Origin: Saprospiraceae bacterium
GTDB lineage: Bacteria > Bacteroidota > Bacteroidia > Chitinophagales > Saprospiraceae
DNA: 64,000 nt
Assembly (NCBI GenBank): GCA_020631355.1
Contig: JAHDHL010000009.1
Span: 62,001-126,000, forward strand
Direction of reading: 5' to 3'
Below are positions 1 through 9,392 of the stretch, in pieces. Position 1 is the first letter of the stretch, and each line of letters opens with the position of its first letter. A program made the position numbers and the translations under genes. The notes under the pieces are model-generated. The model made no database searches. It was given only the letters and a program-made list of their open reading frames with translations, and was not told where the DNA came from.

Positions 1-59
1 GTAAAGTATAAGCGAACACTCTAACTTTTGCCCTTAAGCCCAAACAAAATATTATAGGC

Positions 60-1448
60 ATGGTTAGTCAATTTTATTCATATTTTCTGGATTCATACGA
101 GTCTTATCCTATCAAGCAGAGGATGAAGGCCAAGTATGGATTTACAGGTATGTTGGCAGGCTTTGTATTTATTACCATAGCCTTGGTATCCCATTTGGTA
201 TTGGATCCTAAGCCATTCCTGTTGGCTGGTGATTTCATTGCGATTTCTTCATTGATTTTTGGGGCGTTCGTATTGAAAAGGGGACAGTTAGCCAATGCCG
301 GTCTTCTATTCCTATTCGGTAGTTTCTCCCTGATTTTCGTACAGACTGCTGTAGCTGATGGATACTTCAACGATGATAGCGTCAGTCATATCTTCCATTT
401 TTTCCAGACTTTGGCCCTTTCTTCTATTACATTGATGATTTTTTCATTGATGGCTACACACAAGTGGCACATATATCTAGGTAGTACCAGTGCGATATTG
501 TTGGTTATCATGCACATATTTGCTTTTCAGACGAATCCTTATCTACAATTTGGAGGTGGAGGTGTTATCGTAAGTATTGTGGTATTCCTAGAATTGGGTT
601 TTGCGCTGACCTCAGTCCTGTTATCTTTTGGTCTATCGAATGACTTATTGATGGTCAACGAGCAAAAATCCGATTTCATAGCCAGGCAGGGTAGGGAATT
701 GGAGAAAAGAGCCAATGAATTGGAAAGAAAGAATAATGACCTTCGAATTTTCGCATACTCCATGTCCCATGACCTGAAAGAACCGCTTCGGATGGTTGGG
801 AGCTTTTCTTCCTTGCTCAAGCGTGAAATTTCTAAGGAAAAATGGAATGAGGAAGCCATCAAGGAATATGCTCAGTTTGCTGTTGATGGAAGCATCAAGA
901 TGGAAAAGCAAATCAATAATCTCCTGACCTATATTCAGTTGAATAACCAGCAACAGGATCAGGATTGGGTGAACTTGGATAATATTGTTCTAGGCTTACG
1001 CAGTGTGAATCTCAAGGTACTGATTGAGGAGAATGATGCTGAGGTTATCTTTGAGGGGAATCCTGTTATCTATGGAATGAAACAACAATTGGAACAGATT
1101 CTACAAAACCTGATTTCCAATGCCATCAAATACAAACAGGAAAATGTAAAACCAAGGATCAGCATCATATCCAGGGAGGAGGATAATGGTTATTATATCA
1201 ATATAACGGATAATGGTTCCGGGATACCAATCGGGCTTCAGAATAAGATATTTGAGGTATTCCAACGTGTGGAAAACCAAAACAGTGATTATTCAGGTAC
1301 AGGTATCGGTCTAGCCATTTGTAGACGTGTAATGGAGAACCATAAGGGTTCTATCACCCTCTCATCTGAAGTAGGCAAAGGTTCCACCTTTCACTTGTTT
1401 TTTCCCAAACCCTCCGCTAAGGTCCGCTCAATCAAGGGAGTGGCCTAA
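60..1448 (+). CDS. Membrane-bound sensor histidine kinase
   Basis: A 462-residue two-component sensor kinase that should autophosphorylate on histidine and pass the phosphate to a response regulator. Six hydrophobic segments fill roughly residues 27-192 and form a multi-pass sensor without a large periplasmic domain. A short linker helix (about 205-230) leads to the H-box SMSHDLKEPL with the phosphoacceptor His237. The ATPase domain shows an N-box around Asn350/Asn354, the G1 box DNGSGIP (384-390) and the G2 box GTGIGLAI (413-420), so all catalytic motifs are intact. The DLKEPL H-box type resembles phytochrome-like and light- or redox-sensing kinases of Bacteroidota, but the signal is not readable here. 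No response regulator gene is adjacent. The last 21 bp overlap the convergent DoxX gene. Confidence 0.93.
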   Translation: MVSQFYSYFLDSYESYPIKQRMKAKYGFTGMLAGFVFITIALVSHLVLDPKPFLLAGDFIAISSLIFGAFVLKRGQLANAGLLFLFGSFSLIFVQTAVADGYFNDDSVSHIFHFFQTLALSSITLMIFSLMATHKWHIYLGSTSAILLVIMHIFAFQTNPYLQFGGGGVIVSIVVFLELGFALTSVLLSFGLSNDLLMVNEQKSDFIARQGRELEKRANELERKNNDLRIFAYSMSHDLKEPLRMVGSFSSLLKREISKEKWNEEAIKEYAQFAVDGSIKMEKQINNLLTYIQLNNQQQDQDWVNLDNIVLGLRSVNLKVLIEENDAEVIFEGNPVIYGMKQQLEQILQNLISNAIKYKQENVKPRISIISREEDNGYYINITDNGSGIPIGLQNKIFEVFQRVENQNSDYSGTGIGLAICRRVMENHKGSITLSSEVGKGSTFHLFFPKPSAKVRSIKGVA

Positions 1449-2342
1449 TTCCTCCGACATTACGGATTCCAACGAATAATCATAGGTTTCAGCATTGAAC
1501 TTGATGATGTATTGCCCTGCATGAGGCAGATAAGTTCTGATGTTCTGAGTATTATTTCCTTGGTCCAATTCAGCTTTGCCTCTGAGCGGGAACCCTGTTA
1601 CATCCTGATTTTGTTCTCCCAGATTGATATTCCAGTTTTTGTTTGCAGTGAATTTGAATTCGAAGACCTGTGGAAATTCAATATCCAATTGGTAGATGTA
1701 ATTGAGGCTATCTTTAGTTTCCATCTCATTGGAAGCGGGATTCCATTCATTATGGGAACCAGGAATATTGATAGATGAAATCGCCGTATCTTCTTCTGTT
1801 TGGGGTATGGGTTTAATGGCATTGGATTCCCAGTAAAGTGCTATTCCCAAAGGAATCAATAATGCAGGAAGTGATATCCATGCATACATTTTATGACCTT
1901 GTTCTAGTTTGTTACTGATGAGATAATCAATGGAGAATGTCCCTGCTCCCGTGAAACCCAATAAGCAGAAAATCCAAAGGAAATGCTGTGTGATATGCAT
2001 ATCTACCAAAGGGGATACACCATGGAATCCAAATGCAGCTACTCCTAAATTGATTGCAAGTATCCATCCTGACAATCTGGTGAGTATGCCCAAACACAAC
2101 AATGCACCAAATGCAAATTGGCTATAAGCCGCTATCCAAGCCCAAGCTTCCGCAACAGGAAAGCCGATGGAAACGACTTGGTCTGTCAACCAATCGGGTA
2201 GGGGAAGCTTATCCATCCCTGCACTCATGATAGTGAATCCTGCATAAAATCTAAGCAATAAGAATCCCAACTGGGTAAGTTGGTGTTTCCCAGTATCGGA
2301 GCCGAATACGAAATGACTAAAACGTGAAGAAAGAGTATTCAT
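1428..2342 (-). CDS. DoxX family membrane protein with C-terminal beta-sandwich domain
   Basis: A 304-residue protein. Residues about 22-142 form a four-helix DoxX-type membrane domain (RFYAGFTIMSAGMDKL, then GALLCLGILTRLSGW), a family linked to thiosulfate/quinone chemistry and to redox homeostasis. A fifth hydrophobic segment lies at about 154-170. It is followed by a soluble domain of about 110 residues (188-298) with the pattern NIPGSHNEWNP...FEFKFTANKNWNINLG. This looks like a carbohydrate-binding or SusE/SusF-like immunoglobulin fold that should sit on the periplasmic face. DoxX proteins usually end after the membrane domain, so the extra domain is unusual. The stop codon region overlaps the 3' end of the convergent kinase by 21 bp. 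Function is inferred only at family level. Confidence 0.82.
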   Translation of the reverse strand: MNTLSSRFSHFVFGSDTGKHQLTQLGFLLLRFYAGFTIMSAGMDKLPLPDWLTDQVVSIGFPVAEAWAWIAAYSQFAFGALLCLGILTRLSGWILAINLGVAAFGFHGVSPLVDMHITQHFLWIFCLLGFTGAGTFSIDYLISNKLEQGHKMYAWISLPALLIPLGIALYWESNAIKPIPQTEEDTAISSINIPGSHNEWNPASNEMETKDSLNYIYQLDIEFPQVFEFKFTANKNWNINLGEQNQDVTGFPLRGKAELDQGNNTQNIRTYLPHAGQYIIKFNAETYDYSLESVMSEELGHSLD

Positions 2343-2510
2343 TCTAATGGATTTAGGTGCTTCCAGAAATAGGAATATGTTAGTGATTATTATTCGAATA
2401 TGTAAAATGTAGAAACTAGGATGAATGTTGGAGGGTTTAGGTATGAGATAATAAATTCAATATCAGTATTTTAGGATTTGTACCTATTTGTGGCAGAATT
2501 ACCATGTAGC

Positions 2511-2541
2511 AATAAAAAAAGCCCCGATGAGCATCGGGACT
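2511..2541 (-). terminator. Rho-independent terminator of the dcw operon
   Basis: Read on the minus strand, a 7-bp stem CCCGATG/CATCGGG with a 2-nt loop (extended by flanking G-C pairs) is followed at once by a run of seven T. It lies 64 bp after the ftsZ stop codon and should end the long division/cell-wall transcript. Confidence 0.85.
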
Positions 2542-2604
2542 TTCTGATATGAGCCTAATATTCTGAATAAAAAATAAAAACCAAATTTAGAGCATGATAA
2601 GCGA

Positions 2605-4032
2605 TTAGTCTACATTATCATGCAAGAATGAATTCCCCTTTTCCAATTGGGGATTATCCGAATCATCGGAAAGGGTCCACTCGGACATGTTTTCCTCAGA
2701 AGAATGAGGTACATCATCCAAGTTGACTTTTCTTCTCAGGTAAGCAGGAACATTTTCCATTTCATTTACCGTATTCGGATTATTCAACTTCACTGAAATA
2801 TTGCGAAGTCTTTCCTTGCGCTTACGGTCTTGTTCTTCCCTTACCTTTTCTTCTTCCTCGCGTTGTTTCTCGGATTGTCCCTTAATGTAAGGTTCGTCGT
2901 AAGAATACATACGCTTATTGTGCTTCTTTACGAAATCATTGATATCGAGGTCTACGGTTTTTGGACTTTCACCGTTGTTATATCCAGTCTCGTAAATCGT
3001 CTCGTTTTTTTTAGGAAGATCATCATCCAATGCTACGGTAATACGCTCACTGGATGGACGATTGATTCTTTCTTTCTTGCTTTCGAATCCTGTGGCAATC
3101 AGCGTAATACTGATTTGTTCATCCAATTCTTCCTCATAGCAAGTACCCCAAATCAAATCCGTACCGAAACCTGCTTCTTCCTGTACATATTCAGTGATTT
3201 CGAACGTCTCATCCATGGTAAGTTCCTTGGAACCGGAAGAAATATTCAATAGGATGTGTCTTGCACCCTTGATATCATTGTCTTCCAATAGAGGAGACTT
3301 CATAGCTTCTTCAATAGCTCTACGAGCCCTGTCTTCTCCCTCAGCCTTACCAATACCCATGATGGCAATACCAGAATCTCTCATGGTTGTATTCACATCC
3401 TCGAAATCCACGTTTACACGACCCGGCTTGGTAATGATTTCGGCAATACCCTTTGCGGCAACAGTCAGGATACTATCCACTTCAGCAAAAGCATTGGAAA
3501 GTGTAAGGCTACCATGAAGCATTCTTAGCTTATCATTGGAAATCACAACGATGGTATCCACATTCTTCTTCAATTCTTCCAGACCTTCGATAGCTTGCTT
3601 CTGACGGCGACGCCCCTCGAATGTGAATGGTACCGTAACGATACCTACGGTCAGGATGCCCATTTCCTTGGTTGCCTTGGCAATCACAGGCGCAGCACCC
3701 GTACCTGTACCACCACCCATTCCGGCAGTGATGAAAACCATCTTGGTATTGTCACCCAAGAATTTCTTTACGTCCTCAATGGATTCGATACAAGCCTTAC
3801 GGCCTACATCAGGTATAGAGCCAGCTCCACGTCCCTCTGTCAGTTCAGGGCCGAGTTGGATTCTGCAAGGAACCTCTGAGAGTTCCATTGCTTGGGAATC
3901 CGTATTGCAGATGGCAAAATTCACACCCACGATCTTTTGGTTGAACATGTGGGTAACGGCATTACTACCACCACCTCCAACACCAATCACCTTGATGATA
4001 TGCTTCTCGTTTTTAGGTATGTTAAATTCCAT
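2605..4032 (-). CDS. ftsZ: Cell division protein FtsZ
   Basis: The tubulin-like GTPase that polymerises into the division ring at midcell. This 475-residue copy has the N-terminal nucleotide motif GGGGSNAV (about 19-26), the tubulin signature GGGTGTG (107-113) and the T7-loop region NVDFEDVNTTM. After the globular core (about residue 320) there is a charged linker rich in Glu, Lys and Arg that includes a likely helical stretch. The C-terminal peptide VPAYLRRKV is followed by about 40 more residues, as is common in Bacteroidota; this peptide normally binds FtsA. It is the last gene of the dcw operon. It is separated from ftsA by 231 bp containing a hairpin, so it may also be transcribed separately. 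The ATG start is clear from homology of the first residues. Confidence 0.98.
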   Translation of the reverse strand: MEFNIPKNEKHIIKVIGVGGGGSNAVTHMFNQKIVGVNFAICNTDSQAMELSEVPCRIQLGPELTEGRGAGSIPDVGRKACIESIEDVKKFLGDNTKMVFITAGMGGGTGTGAAPVIAKATKEMGILTVGIVTVPFTFEGRRRQKQAIEGLEELKKNVDTIVVISNDKLRMLHGSLTLSNAFAEVDSILTVAAKGIAEIITKPGRVNVDFEDVNTTMRDSGIAIMGIGKAEGEDRARRAIEEAMKSPLLEDNDIKGARHILLNISSGSKELTMDETFEITEYVQEEAGFGTDLIWGTCYEEELDEQISITLIATGFESKKERINRPSSERITVALDDDLPKKNETIYETGYNNGESPKTVDLDINDFVKKHNKRMYSYDEPYIKGQSEKQREEEEKVREEQDRKRKERLRNISVKLNNPNTVNEMENVPAYLRRKVNLDDVPHSSEENMSEWTLSDDSDNPQLEKGNSFLHDNVD

Positions 4033-4240
4033 GACATATTGAGTTTGAGATAAAGGGAAATAGTTCTTCTTGCTTTGATTCGGTTTTGTCCTCCCCTTAT
4101 CGGTTTTTCCTTAATCGTATGTTTCATTTCAACTCATGACCGCACAAAGGTGATTCATTTCCAAAGGACGGTATTGCTATTGCAATAATAATCATTTTCG
4201 TTACATGAAACAAATTATTTCAAAATAAATGTTTGTGTTG

Positions 4241-4260
4241 GTGGGTGGCATTCCACCCAC
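4241..4260 (-). other. Perfect 8-bp hairpin between ftsA and ftsZ
   Basis: GTGGGTGG and CCACCCAC flank a 4-nt loop. The structure lies 3 nt after the ftsA stop codon on the minus strand. No T-run follows, so it is not a standard terminator. It may protect the upstream mRNA from exonucleases or adjust the ftsA:ftsZ ratio (inference). The rest of the 231-bp gap (4033-4263) is AT-rich with no clear promoter. Confidence 0.5.
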
Positions 4261-4263
4261 TGC

Positions 4264-5592
4264 TTATTCTATTCCTTGGTCAGGTTCCGCTTCGAACCAT
4301 TCTTTGGTTTTCTTGAACAATTTGTTCAGGAAATTAGACCCGGAATCCGCTTCGTGTACTGGTTCTTCGATAGGTTCGAAAACATCCTCGACGATGGGTT
4401 GTTCCTCTGTCTTCTTAGGTTGAGGATTGCGCTTGCTTTCCTCGATACCGTGCAACAACAGACCGATAGCAGTAGAATAGATAGGGCTAGCTACCTTCTC
4501 CACATAACCATGTGCCAATCTCTCGATAGGCATACCGATACGAGTTGGCATTCCTGTATGGTATTCAATCAGTTTGTCAATATTGCGAAGTAATGATCCA
4601 CCTCCTGTAAGGACGATACCTCCGGCCTTAAGTTGGCGTTCCAGACCTGAACGACGGATTTCGAAATATACATGGTCGAATATTTCTTCGACTCTCGCTT
4701 CGATGATGCGCGCCAGGTTCTTTTCGGAAATCTCCTTGGGCTCACGGCCACTGATACCGGGAATGGTAATGATTCTATTGTCGTATACCTCACTGGATAG
4801 TGCGGATCCGAACTTCACTTTCAGCTTTTCAGCTTGGTGAAGCATTACGGTACAACCCTCCTTGATGTCCTTGGTGATGACATTGCCACCGAATGGAATA
4901 ACTGCCGTATGGCGAATGATTCCTTCGTGGAAAATAGCCAGATCGGTAGTACCTCCACCGATGTCCACCAATACAACACCTGCCTCGCGTTCTTCCTCGC
5001 TGAGGATGGAAGCTGCGGAAGCAATGGGTTCCAAGGTTAGGGTAGCTACATCCAATCCTGCACGTTCAACACATCTATTAATGTTCTTTGAGGCAGAGAT
5101 TTGTCCTGTAATGATGTGGAAGTTTGCTTCTAACCTTACTCCAGACATTCCAATCGGTTCAAGGATACCTTGCTCATTATCAACAGTGAATTCCTGAGGA
5201 ATCACATGGATGATTTTGTCGCCGGGAGGAAGGACCAATTTGTACATGTCATTCACAAGTCGGTCGATGTCGCCCTGTTGGATTTCATTATCCGTGTCCC
5301 TTGTAATGATACCTCGATGTTGTAGGCTCTTGATGTGTTGCCCTGCAATACCGACATGTATTACCTTGATTTCCTCGCCCAGTTGGCGTTCTACAATGTT
5401 GCAAGCATCCTCGATAGCTTGTACTGTCTTCTCAATGTTAGATACAACTCCACGCAGTACTCCGGGGGATTCGACCTTGCCGATGCCCAGAATTTCAATT
5501 TTGCCGTACTCGTTCATTTTTCCGGCAATTGCACAGACTTTTGTTGTCCCAATGTCTAGTGCTACTACGATTTCAGAGTTCATTTGGCTCAT
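4264..5592 (-). CDS. ftsA: Cell division protein FtsA
   Basis: An actin-like ATPase that ties FtsZ filaments to the membrane and recruits later division proteins. The 442 residues include the phosphate-1 motif VALDIGTTKVCA near the N-terminus and the phosphate-2 motif VVLVDIGGGTTDLAIF near residue 206. The SHS2/1C insertion lies between them. After a Pro/Glu-rich linker the protein ends with an amphipathic helix (FLNKLFKKTKEWF), the usual membrane-targeting sequence. It follows ftsQ after 170 bp, a gap large enough for a promoter, although no full consensus was seen. A second Met at residue 4 is an alternative start. Confidence 0.97.
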   Translation of the reverse strand: MSQMNSEIVVALDIGTTKVCAIAGKMNEYGKIEILGIGKVESPGVLRGVVSNIEKTVQAIEDACNIVERQLGEEIKVIHVGIAGQHIKSLQHRGIITRDTDNEIQQGDIDRLVNDMYKLVLPPGDKIIHVIPQEFTVDNEQGILEPIGMSGVRLEANFHIITGQISASKNINRCVERAGLDVATLTLEPIASAASILSEEEREAGVVLVDIGGGTTDLAIFHEGIIRHTAVIPFGGNVITKDIKEGCTVMLHQAEKLKVKFGSALSSEVYDNRIITIPGISGREPKEISEKNLARIIEARVEEIFDHVYFEIRRSGLERQLKAGGIVLTGGGSLLRNIDKLIEYHTGMPTRIGMPIERLAHGYVEKVASPIYSTAIGLLLHGIEESKRNPQPKKTEEQPIVEDVFEPIEEPVHEADSGSNFLNKLFKKTKEWFEAEPDQGIE

Positions 5593-5762
5593 ACGCTTTA
5601 ATTTTAAAAATGTGGATGGAAAAAAATGTCACGTACCCCATCCAGTGATATTCAGATATTAGTGTATTCTAAAACAATTAAAATGTATAATTAAAATGAA
5701 AAATGTGTTTGGGTTGCGGTTAGGCCATTAGTTCATTTTCATTGCTAATTATTCATTCCATA

Positions 5763-6557
5763 TTACTTTCTATTGCAAACCACTTGTCCCTCGTACCTGA
5801 GGTCCATTGTGGCAAACTTATGCCAACCTTCGTATGGCATTCCTTCGGTATAGAAGACTTTCAACCGTTTGAACTTATCTTCTATATTCCTATTCTTTCC
5901 GAAAAAGATCTTTTGCTTTCCCAATTTCGGAATGACGATGAATTCACGTTTTTTGGTAACGAAAATTTGTTCGGTCATGGCTTTCATGAATTCATCCTGC
6001 TGTATTTTCTCAGCAAAAAGGAACAAGTGCCTGAGTGTCCCGTTTCTTTTCCTCATGAATTCAGGAGTGAAAGAGGGGATATAACCCGTTGCTACAGGTA
6101 CCCTTGCTGTGAAATTGATGGAAGTAGGCATGAACTTACCGTGCTTGTCCAGATAATAGTTCTTCCCGCTTGCATCTATGATTCTGATGAATGGTTCCCT
6201 TTGCTTGATGTCAATATTGAGCCTGTTGCGTGCATCAATGTATACATCAGCATCAGAAATGAATGGGTCCTTTTCCAAAACCCTTTCTTCCATTCTTCTC
6301 AAATCCAATTTTTCTGTAGGCATTCCGATAGGACTTCTTCCCATACTTCTTGTAATGGTGGTCAGGATATCCTTTTCGGTAATGAGTTTACTGCTATCGG
6401 GTAGTTCTTTTACGTTAATGACGACCTCTGCAGTAACGCTGTCCCTCTTTTGGGATACAGCAGATAATACTACGACCAAAAGCGCTATTCCCCCCGTGGC
6501 CCAAAGGAGCCTCGTCAGGATTTTATCAGTTTTAGGATTTAGGAATTTCGCTTTCAT
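5763..6557 (-). CDS. ftsQ: Cell division protein FtsQ/DivIB
   Basis: A bitopic membrane protein of the divisome that links FtsA/FtsZ assembly to septal peptidoglycan synthesis. Of 264 residues, about 17-35 form the single transmembrane helix (LLWATGGIALLVVVLSAVS), leaving a short cytoplasmic tail. The periplasmic part begins with a POTRA-like region (VVINVKELPDSSKLITEKDIL, 43 onward), followed by a beta domain. Sequence conservation in this family is low, so the call rests on topology, the POTRA pattern and the position between murC and ftsA, where ftsQ is expected. The gap to murC is 55 bp. Confidence 0.9.
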   Translation of the reverse strand: MKAKFLNPKTDKILTRLLWATGGIALLVVVLSAVSQKRDSVTAEVVINVKELPDSSKLITEKDILTTITRSMGRSPIGMPTEKLDLRRMEERVLEKDPFISDADVYIDARNRLNIDIKQREPFIRIIDASGKNYYLDKHGKFMPTSINFTARVPVATGYIPSFTPEFMRKRNGTLRHLFLFAEKIQQDEFMKAMTEQIFVTKKREFIVIPKLGKQKIFFGKNRNIEDKFKRLKVFYTEGMPYEGWHKFATMDLRYEGQVVCNRK

Positions 6558-6612
6558 TAGTAGTTGATTATTAATACAATAAAAATTATGCCTATTTTAT
6601 ATATGAATAAAT

Positions 6613-7986
6613 TTAATTCGTAAATAATTGCTTTATAGGTGATATAAATCGATCAATATCACCTGCACCAAGAGTCAACAGCACTTTAGGTTCGGAAAGT
6701 TTCAATTCTTGTAACAAATTTTCCTTTGAAACCCTTTTTTTATCAGGGATGGTCATATTCTCCAAGATGATATCCGATGTCACACCCTCGATAGGTAATT
6801 CTCTTGCCGGATAGATATCCATAAGGAACAGTCTATCCAATTGATCCAATGCTGCTGCGAATCCCTCCACAAAATCCCTTGTTCGGGTATAAAGATGTGG
6901 TTGGAAAACGCCTGTGATTTCATCATTGGGGTAGAGTTCCCTAGCTGCACCGATAGCCGCCCTCAGCTCAGAGGGATGGTGGGCATAATCATCTATATAG
7001 GTGAATTCCTCACCCCTAATGATAAAATCGAATCTACGCCAGATTCCCTTGAAACTGGCCAATGCTTCCTTGATCTTGTCGGGGCTAACGCCCAATTCCA
7101 GTGCAACTATGATAGCTGCGGTGGCATTCTCAATATTATGCCTACCCGGTAGTGTGATGAGGATATCCCTGATTTCAGTTTCACCGTGGAAATCAAAAAC
7201 GAAATATCCATTTTCCACACGAATGTTCCTTGCTTGGTTCTTTCCTGATTCAACTCCGTATGCATCTGTCTGAACCATATCGTAGATGTCATGGTCTACG
7301 ATATCTGTTCTATTGAAAGACAACTCGATTCCCGACTTTAGGAATACCTTGCCTTCCGGTATAATTTTCCTTGCAAATTCAGTGTATCCCTCTATCATAT
7401 TGCCATGTTCCCCATAGATGTCAAGGTGGTCGGCATCCGTGGAGGTAATGATGGAATAATGAGGGCTTAGGTGTAAGAATGAACGATCGAATTCATCCGC
7501 TTCAACGATAACCCAATCCGATTGTCCGAATACGAAATTGGAATTCAGATTATTGGCAATGCCTCCTAGGAATGCAGTGCAGTCAATTCCCCCTGTCCTC
7601 AGGATATGGGTAATGATGGATGTCGTTGTGGTTTTGCCATGGGTGCCAGCCACAGCTATTGCTTTCTTGCTCCTTGAAATGATACCCAGTACCTCAGCCC
7701 TTTTCTTGACCGGATAGCCCTGCTCTCTGAACCAGGTCAATTCGCCATGGCTATCAGGCACAGCCGGGGTGTATATGACCAAGTCGATATGCTCGGGAAT
7801 CAACTGGATGTCATCCTCGTAATGAATGGACATACCCTCGTCCGTGAGTTCCCGGGTAATTCGGGACTCCACACGATCATATCCATAAACATCACAACCG
7901 ATCATCCTGAAGTACCTTGCCAAGGCACTCATTCCGATACCACCGATTCCGATGAAATAGACTTTATGTATGTCGTTCAGATTCAT
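6613..7986 (-). CDS. murC: UDP-N-acetylmuramate--L-alanine ligase
   Basis: MurC adds L-alanine to UDP-MurNAc in the cytoplasm, the first amino-acid step of the peptidoglycan stem peptide. The 457-residue protein has the N-terminal Rossmann motif IGIGGIGMSALARY (about 12-25), which binds the UDP-sugar, the ATP P-loop AGTHGKTTTTSIITH and the conserved C-terminal DDYAHHPSE motif. The length matches the family. It follows the secreted CBM9-like gene after only 5 bp and precedes ftsQ by 55 bp, so it is co-transcribed with the dcw operon. Confidence 0.98.
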   Translation of the reverse strand: MNLNDIHKVYFIGIGGIGMSALARYFRMIGCDVYGYDRVESRITRELTDEGMSIHYEDDIQLIPEHIDLVIYTPAVPDSHGELTWFREQGYPVKKRAEVLGIISRSKKAIAVAGTHGKTTTTSIITHILRTGGIDCTAFLGGIANNLNSNFVFGQSDWVIVEADEFDRSFLHLSPHYSIITSTDADHLDIYGEHGNMIEGYTEFARKIIPEGKVFLKSGIELSFNRTDIVDHDIYDMVQTDAYGVESGKNQARNIRVENGYFVFDFHGETEIRDILITLPGRHNIENATAAIIVALELGVSPDKIKEALASFKGIWRRFDFIIRGEEFTYIDDYAHHPSELRAAIGAARELYPNDEITGVFQPHLYTRTRDFVEGFAAALDQLDRLFLMDIYPARELPIEGVTSDIILENMTIPDKKRVSKENLLQELKLSEPKVLLTLGAGDIDRFISPIKQLFTN

Positions 7987-7991
7987 TCTGA

Positions 7992-9392
7992 CTAATTATT
8001 CTTTTTCATGCTTCTATAGGTCTTATCCGTATAGGACCTGAAGAATTCTATGATTCCTAATTGGAATGGAATACGTTCTTCCATACTGGAAGAAGCATCT
8101 ATATTCTGTGTTTCTGTACGTTCACGATTATCTGCATCTCCGACACTCAATGTGAAGCCGATTTGCTTTCCAATCTTGAATGCATTATTGATGTTTTTCC
8201 TTTGTGTGATGTCTCTCATCACGGATATGGGAATTTGTATCTCAGCGGTATAGCCGTCACTGGTCCTTTCAAAGGCGACACTAGCATCCGTGACAGCTTC
8301 CTGATTGACCAGATTCATGATGGTAGGTGTACCATGCTTATCAAAGCCTAATCCTAGGGAAACATGTTGTTTCGAGAAAGAGGAAGCAAGGACACCTTTC
8401 TTCATCTTATGCTTACTCAGGTCCATATCCAATTGGATATAATCTCCTTTGATACCATCCGCAGCAAATTCGACAGGAACCAATACATCATCCTTGACGG
8501 ATACTGCGATGAAAAGATTATTCTTGTTCCAGGCTACGCTATACTTAGCAAAGAGGTCATTCATTGTATGCTTTTCCCCGTAGATATTGGAATGCACATT
8601 CCTCCATGCCATCTTATAATCCCTGTTCCAAGTTTTTTCGTCAAGTTTCCCGTCCACGGTAATGGGACGTGTCAATTCAGCGGTAGCTATGGCCACTCTG
8701 AATTTTTGGAGATCCCCACTTTGTGTTTCATATTCCAATGTTTGCATCATGGTTTCCCTAGCCGTATTGGTAGTGAGAATATTCCCTGATTTTTCATTGT
8801 AAATAGAATGAATATGGTTCTTGATTTTCAACATCCCATCCTCGAATACCAATTTGTATTCATCGTTGAGGGTGGTTTGTTTGCGACCTGTTAGTTCGAT
8901 GAGTTCTAATTCATTCTCATTAGTGAGAATGGAAATCTCAGGATAATTGCCACCGACACCACAGGCAACACAGGGAAGAACACTTTCGAAATAATCAATA
9001 TCAAAAGACTCATCCTCATTACCGGTAGCTATGAGTAGGTATTGATTACTCTCAAAATCATCCGCATTGTTCTTATTCTTATTGTGAAGATAGACCACTG
9101 CGATATAATCGGTCAGTTCATCACCATTGTGGTTCCATTCATATGATTTTCCATTCACATATTTGTATTCCAGGGTATCTATTTCTGGAACGACCATATC
9201 TGGTGTGGTAAAGAGCATGAATGAATCCGTTTCCGTGAATATGGTATCCTGTCCCTTGAACATGGTATCCAGATGGTATTGGATTTCCTCTTGGAATGGT
9301 TCATTCAGAATGACCATGATCTGATTCATGTCATCCTGTGCTTTCATTTGGAAAGCTCCTATGGTCAGTATAATTAATGATAATATTCTCAT
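7992..9392 (-). CDS. Secreted protein with C-terminal CBM9/DOMON-like domain, inside dcw operon
   Basis: A 466-residue protein of unknown role. The N-terminus (MRILSLIILTIGAFQMKA) looks like a signal peptide, so it should be exported to the periplasm or beyond. Residues about 20-230 are acidic and match nothing I recognise. From about 238 the pattern ITVDGKLDEKTWNRDYKMAW, then LFAKYSVAWNKNNLFIAVSVKDD, then a final strand-rich segment, is typical of carbohydrate-binding family 9 / DOMON-like beta-sandwiches. The start ATG overlaps the murG stop by 4 bp and murC follows after 5 bp, so it is firmly embedded in the cell-wall operon. That context suggests a role at the wall or septum, possibly glycan binding; this is inference. 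A standard dcw cluster has no gene here. Confidence 0.75.
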   Translation of the reverse strand: MRILSLIILTIGAFQMKAQDDMNQIMVILNEPFQEEIQYHLDTMFKGQDTIFTETDSFMLFTTPDMVVPEIDTLEYKYVNGKSYEWNHNGDELTDYIAVVYLHNKNKNNADDFESNQYLLIATGNEDESFDIDYFESVLPCVACGVGGNYPEISILTNENELELIELTGRKQTTLNDEYKLVFEDGMLKIKNHIHSIYNEKSGNILTTNTARETMMQTLEYETQSGDLQKFRVAIATAELTRPITVDGKLDEKTWNRDYKMAWRNVHSNIYGEKHTMNDLFAKYSVAWNKNNLFIAVSVKDDVLVPVEFAADGIKGDYIQLDMDLSKHKMKKGVLASSFSKQHVSLGLGFDKHGTPTIMNLVNQEAVTDASVAFERTSDGYTAEIQIPISVMRDITQRKNINNAFKIGKQIGFTLSVGDADNRERTETQNIDASSSMEERIPFQLGIIEFFRSYTDKTYRSMKKNN

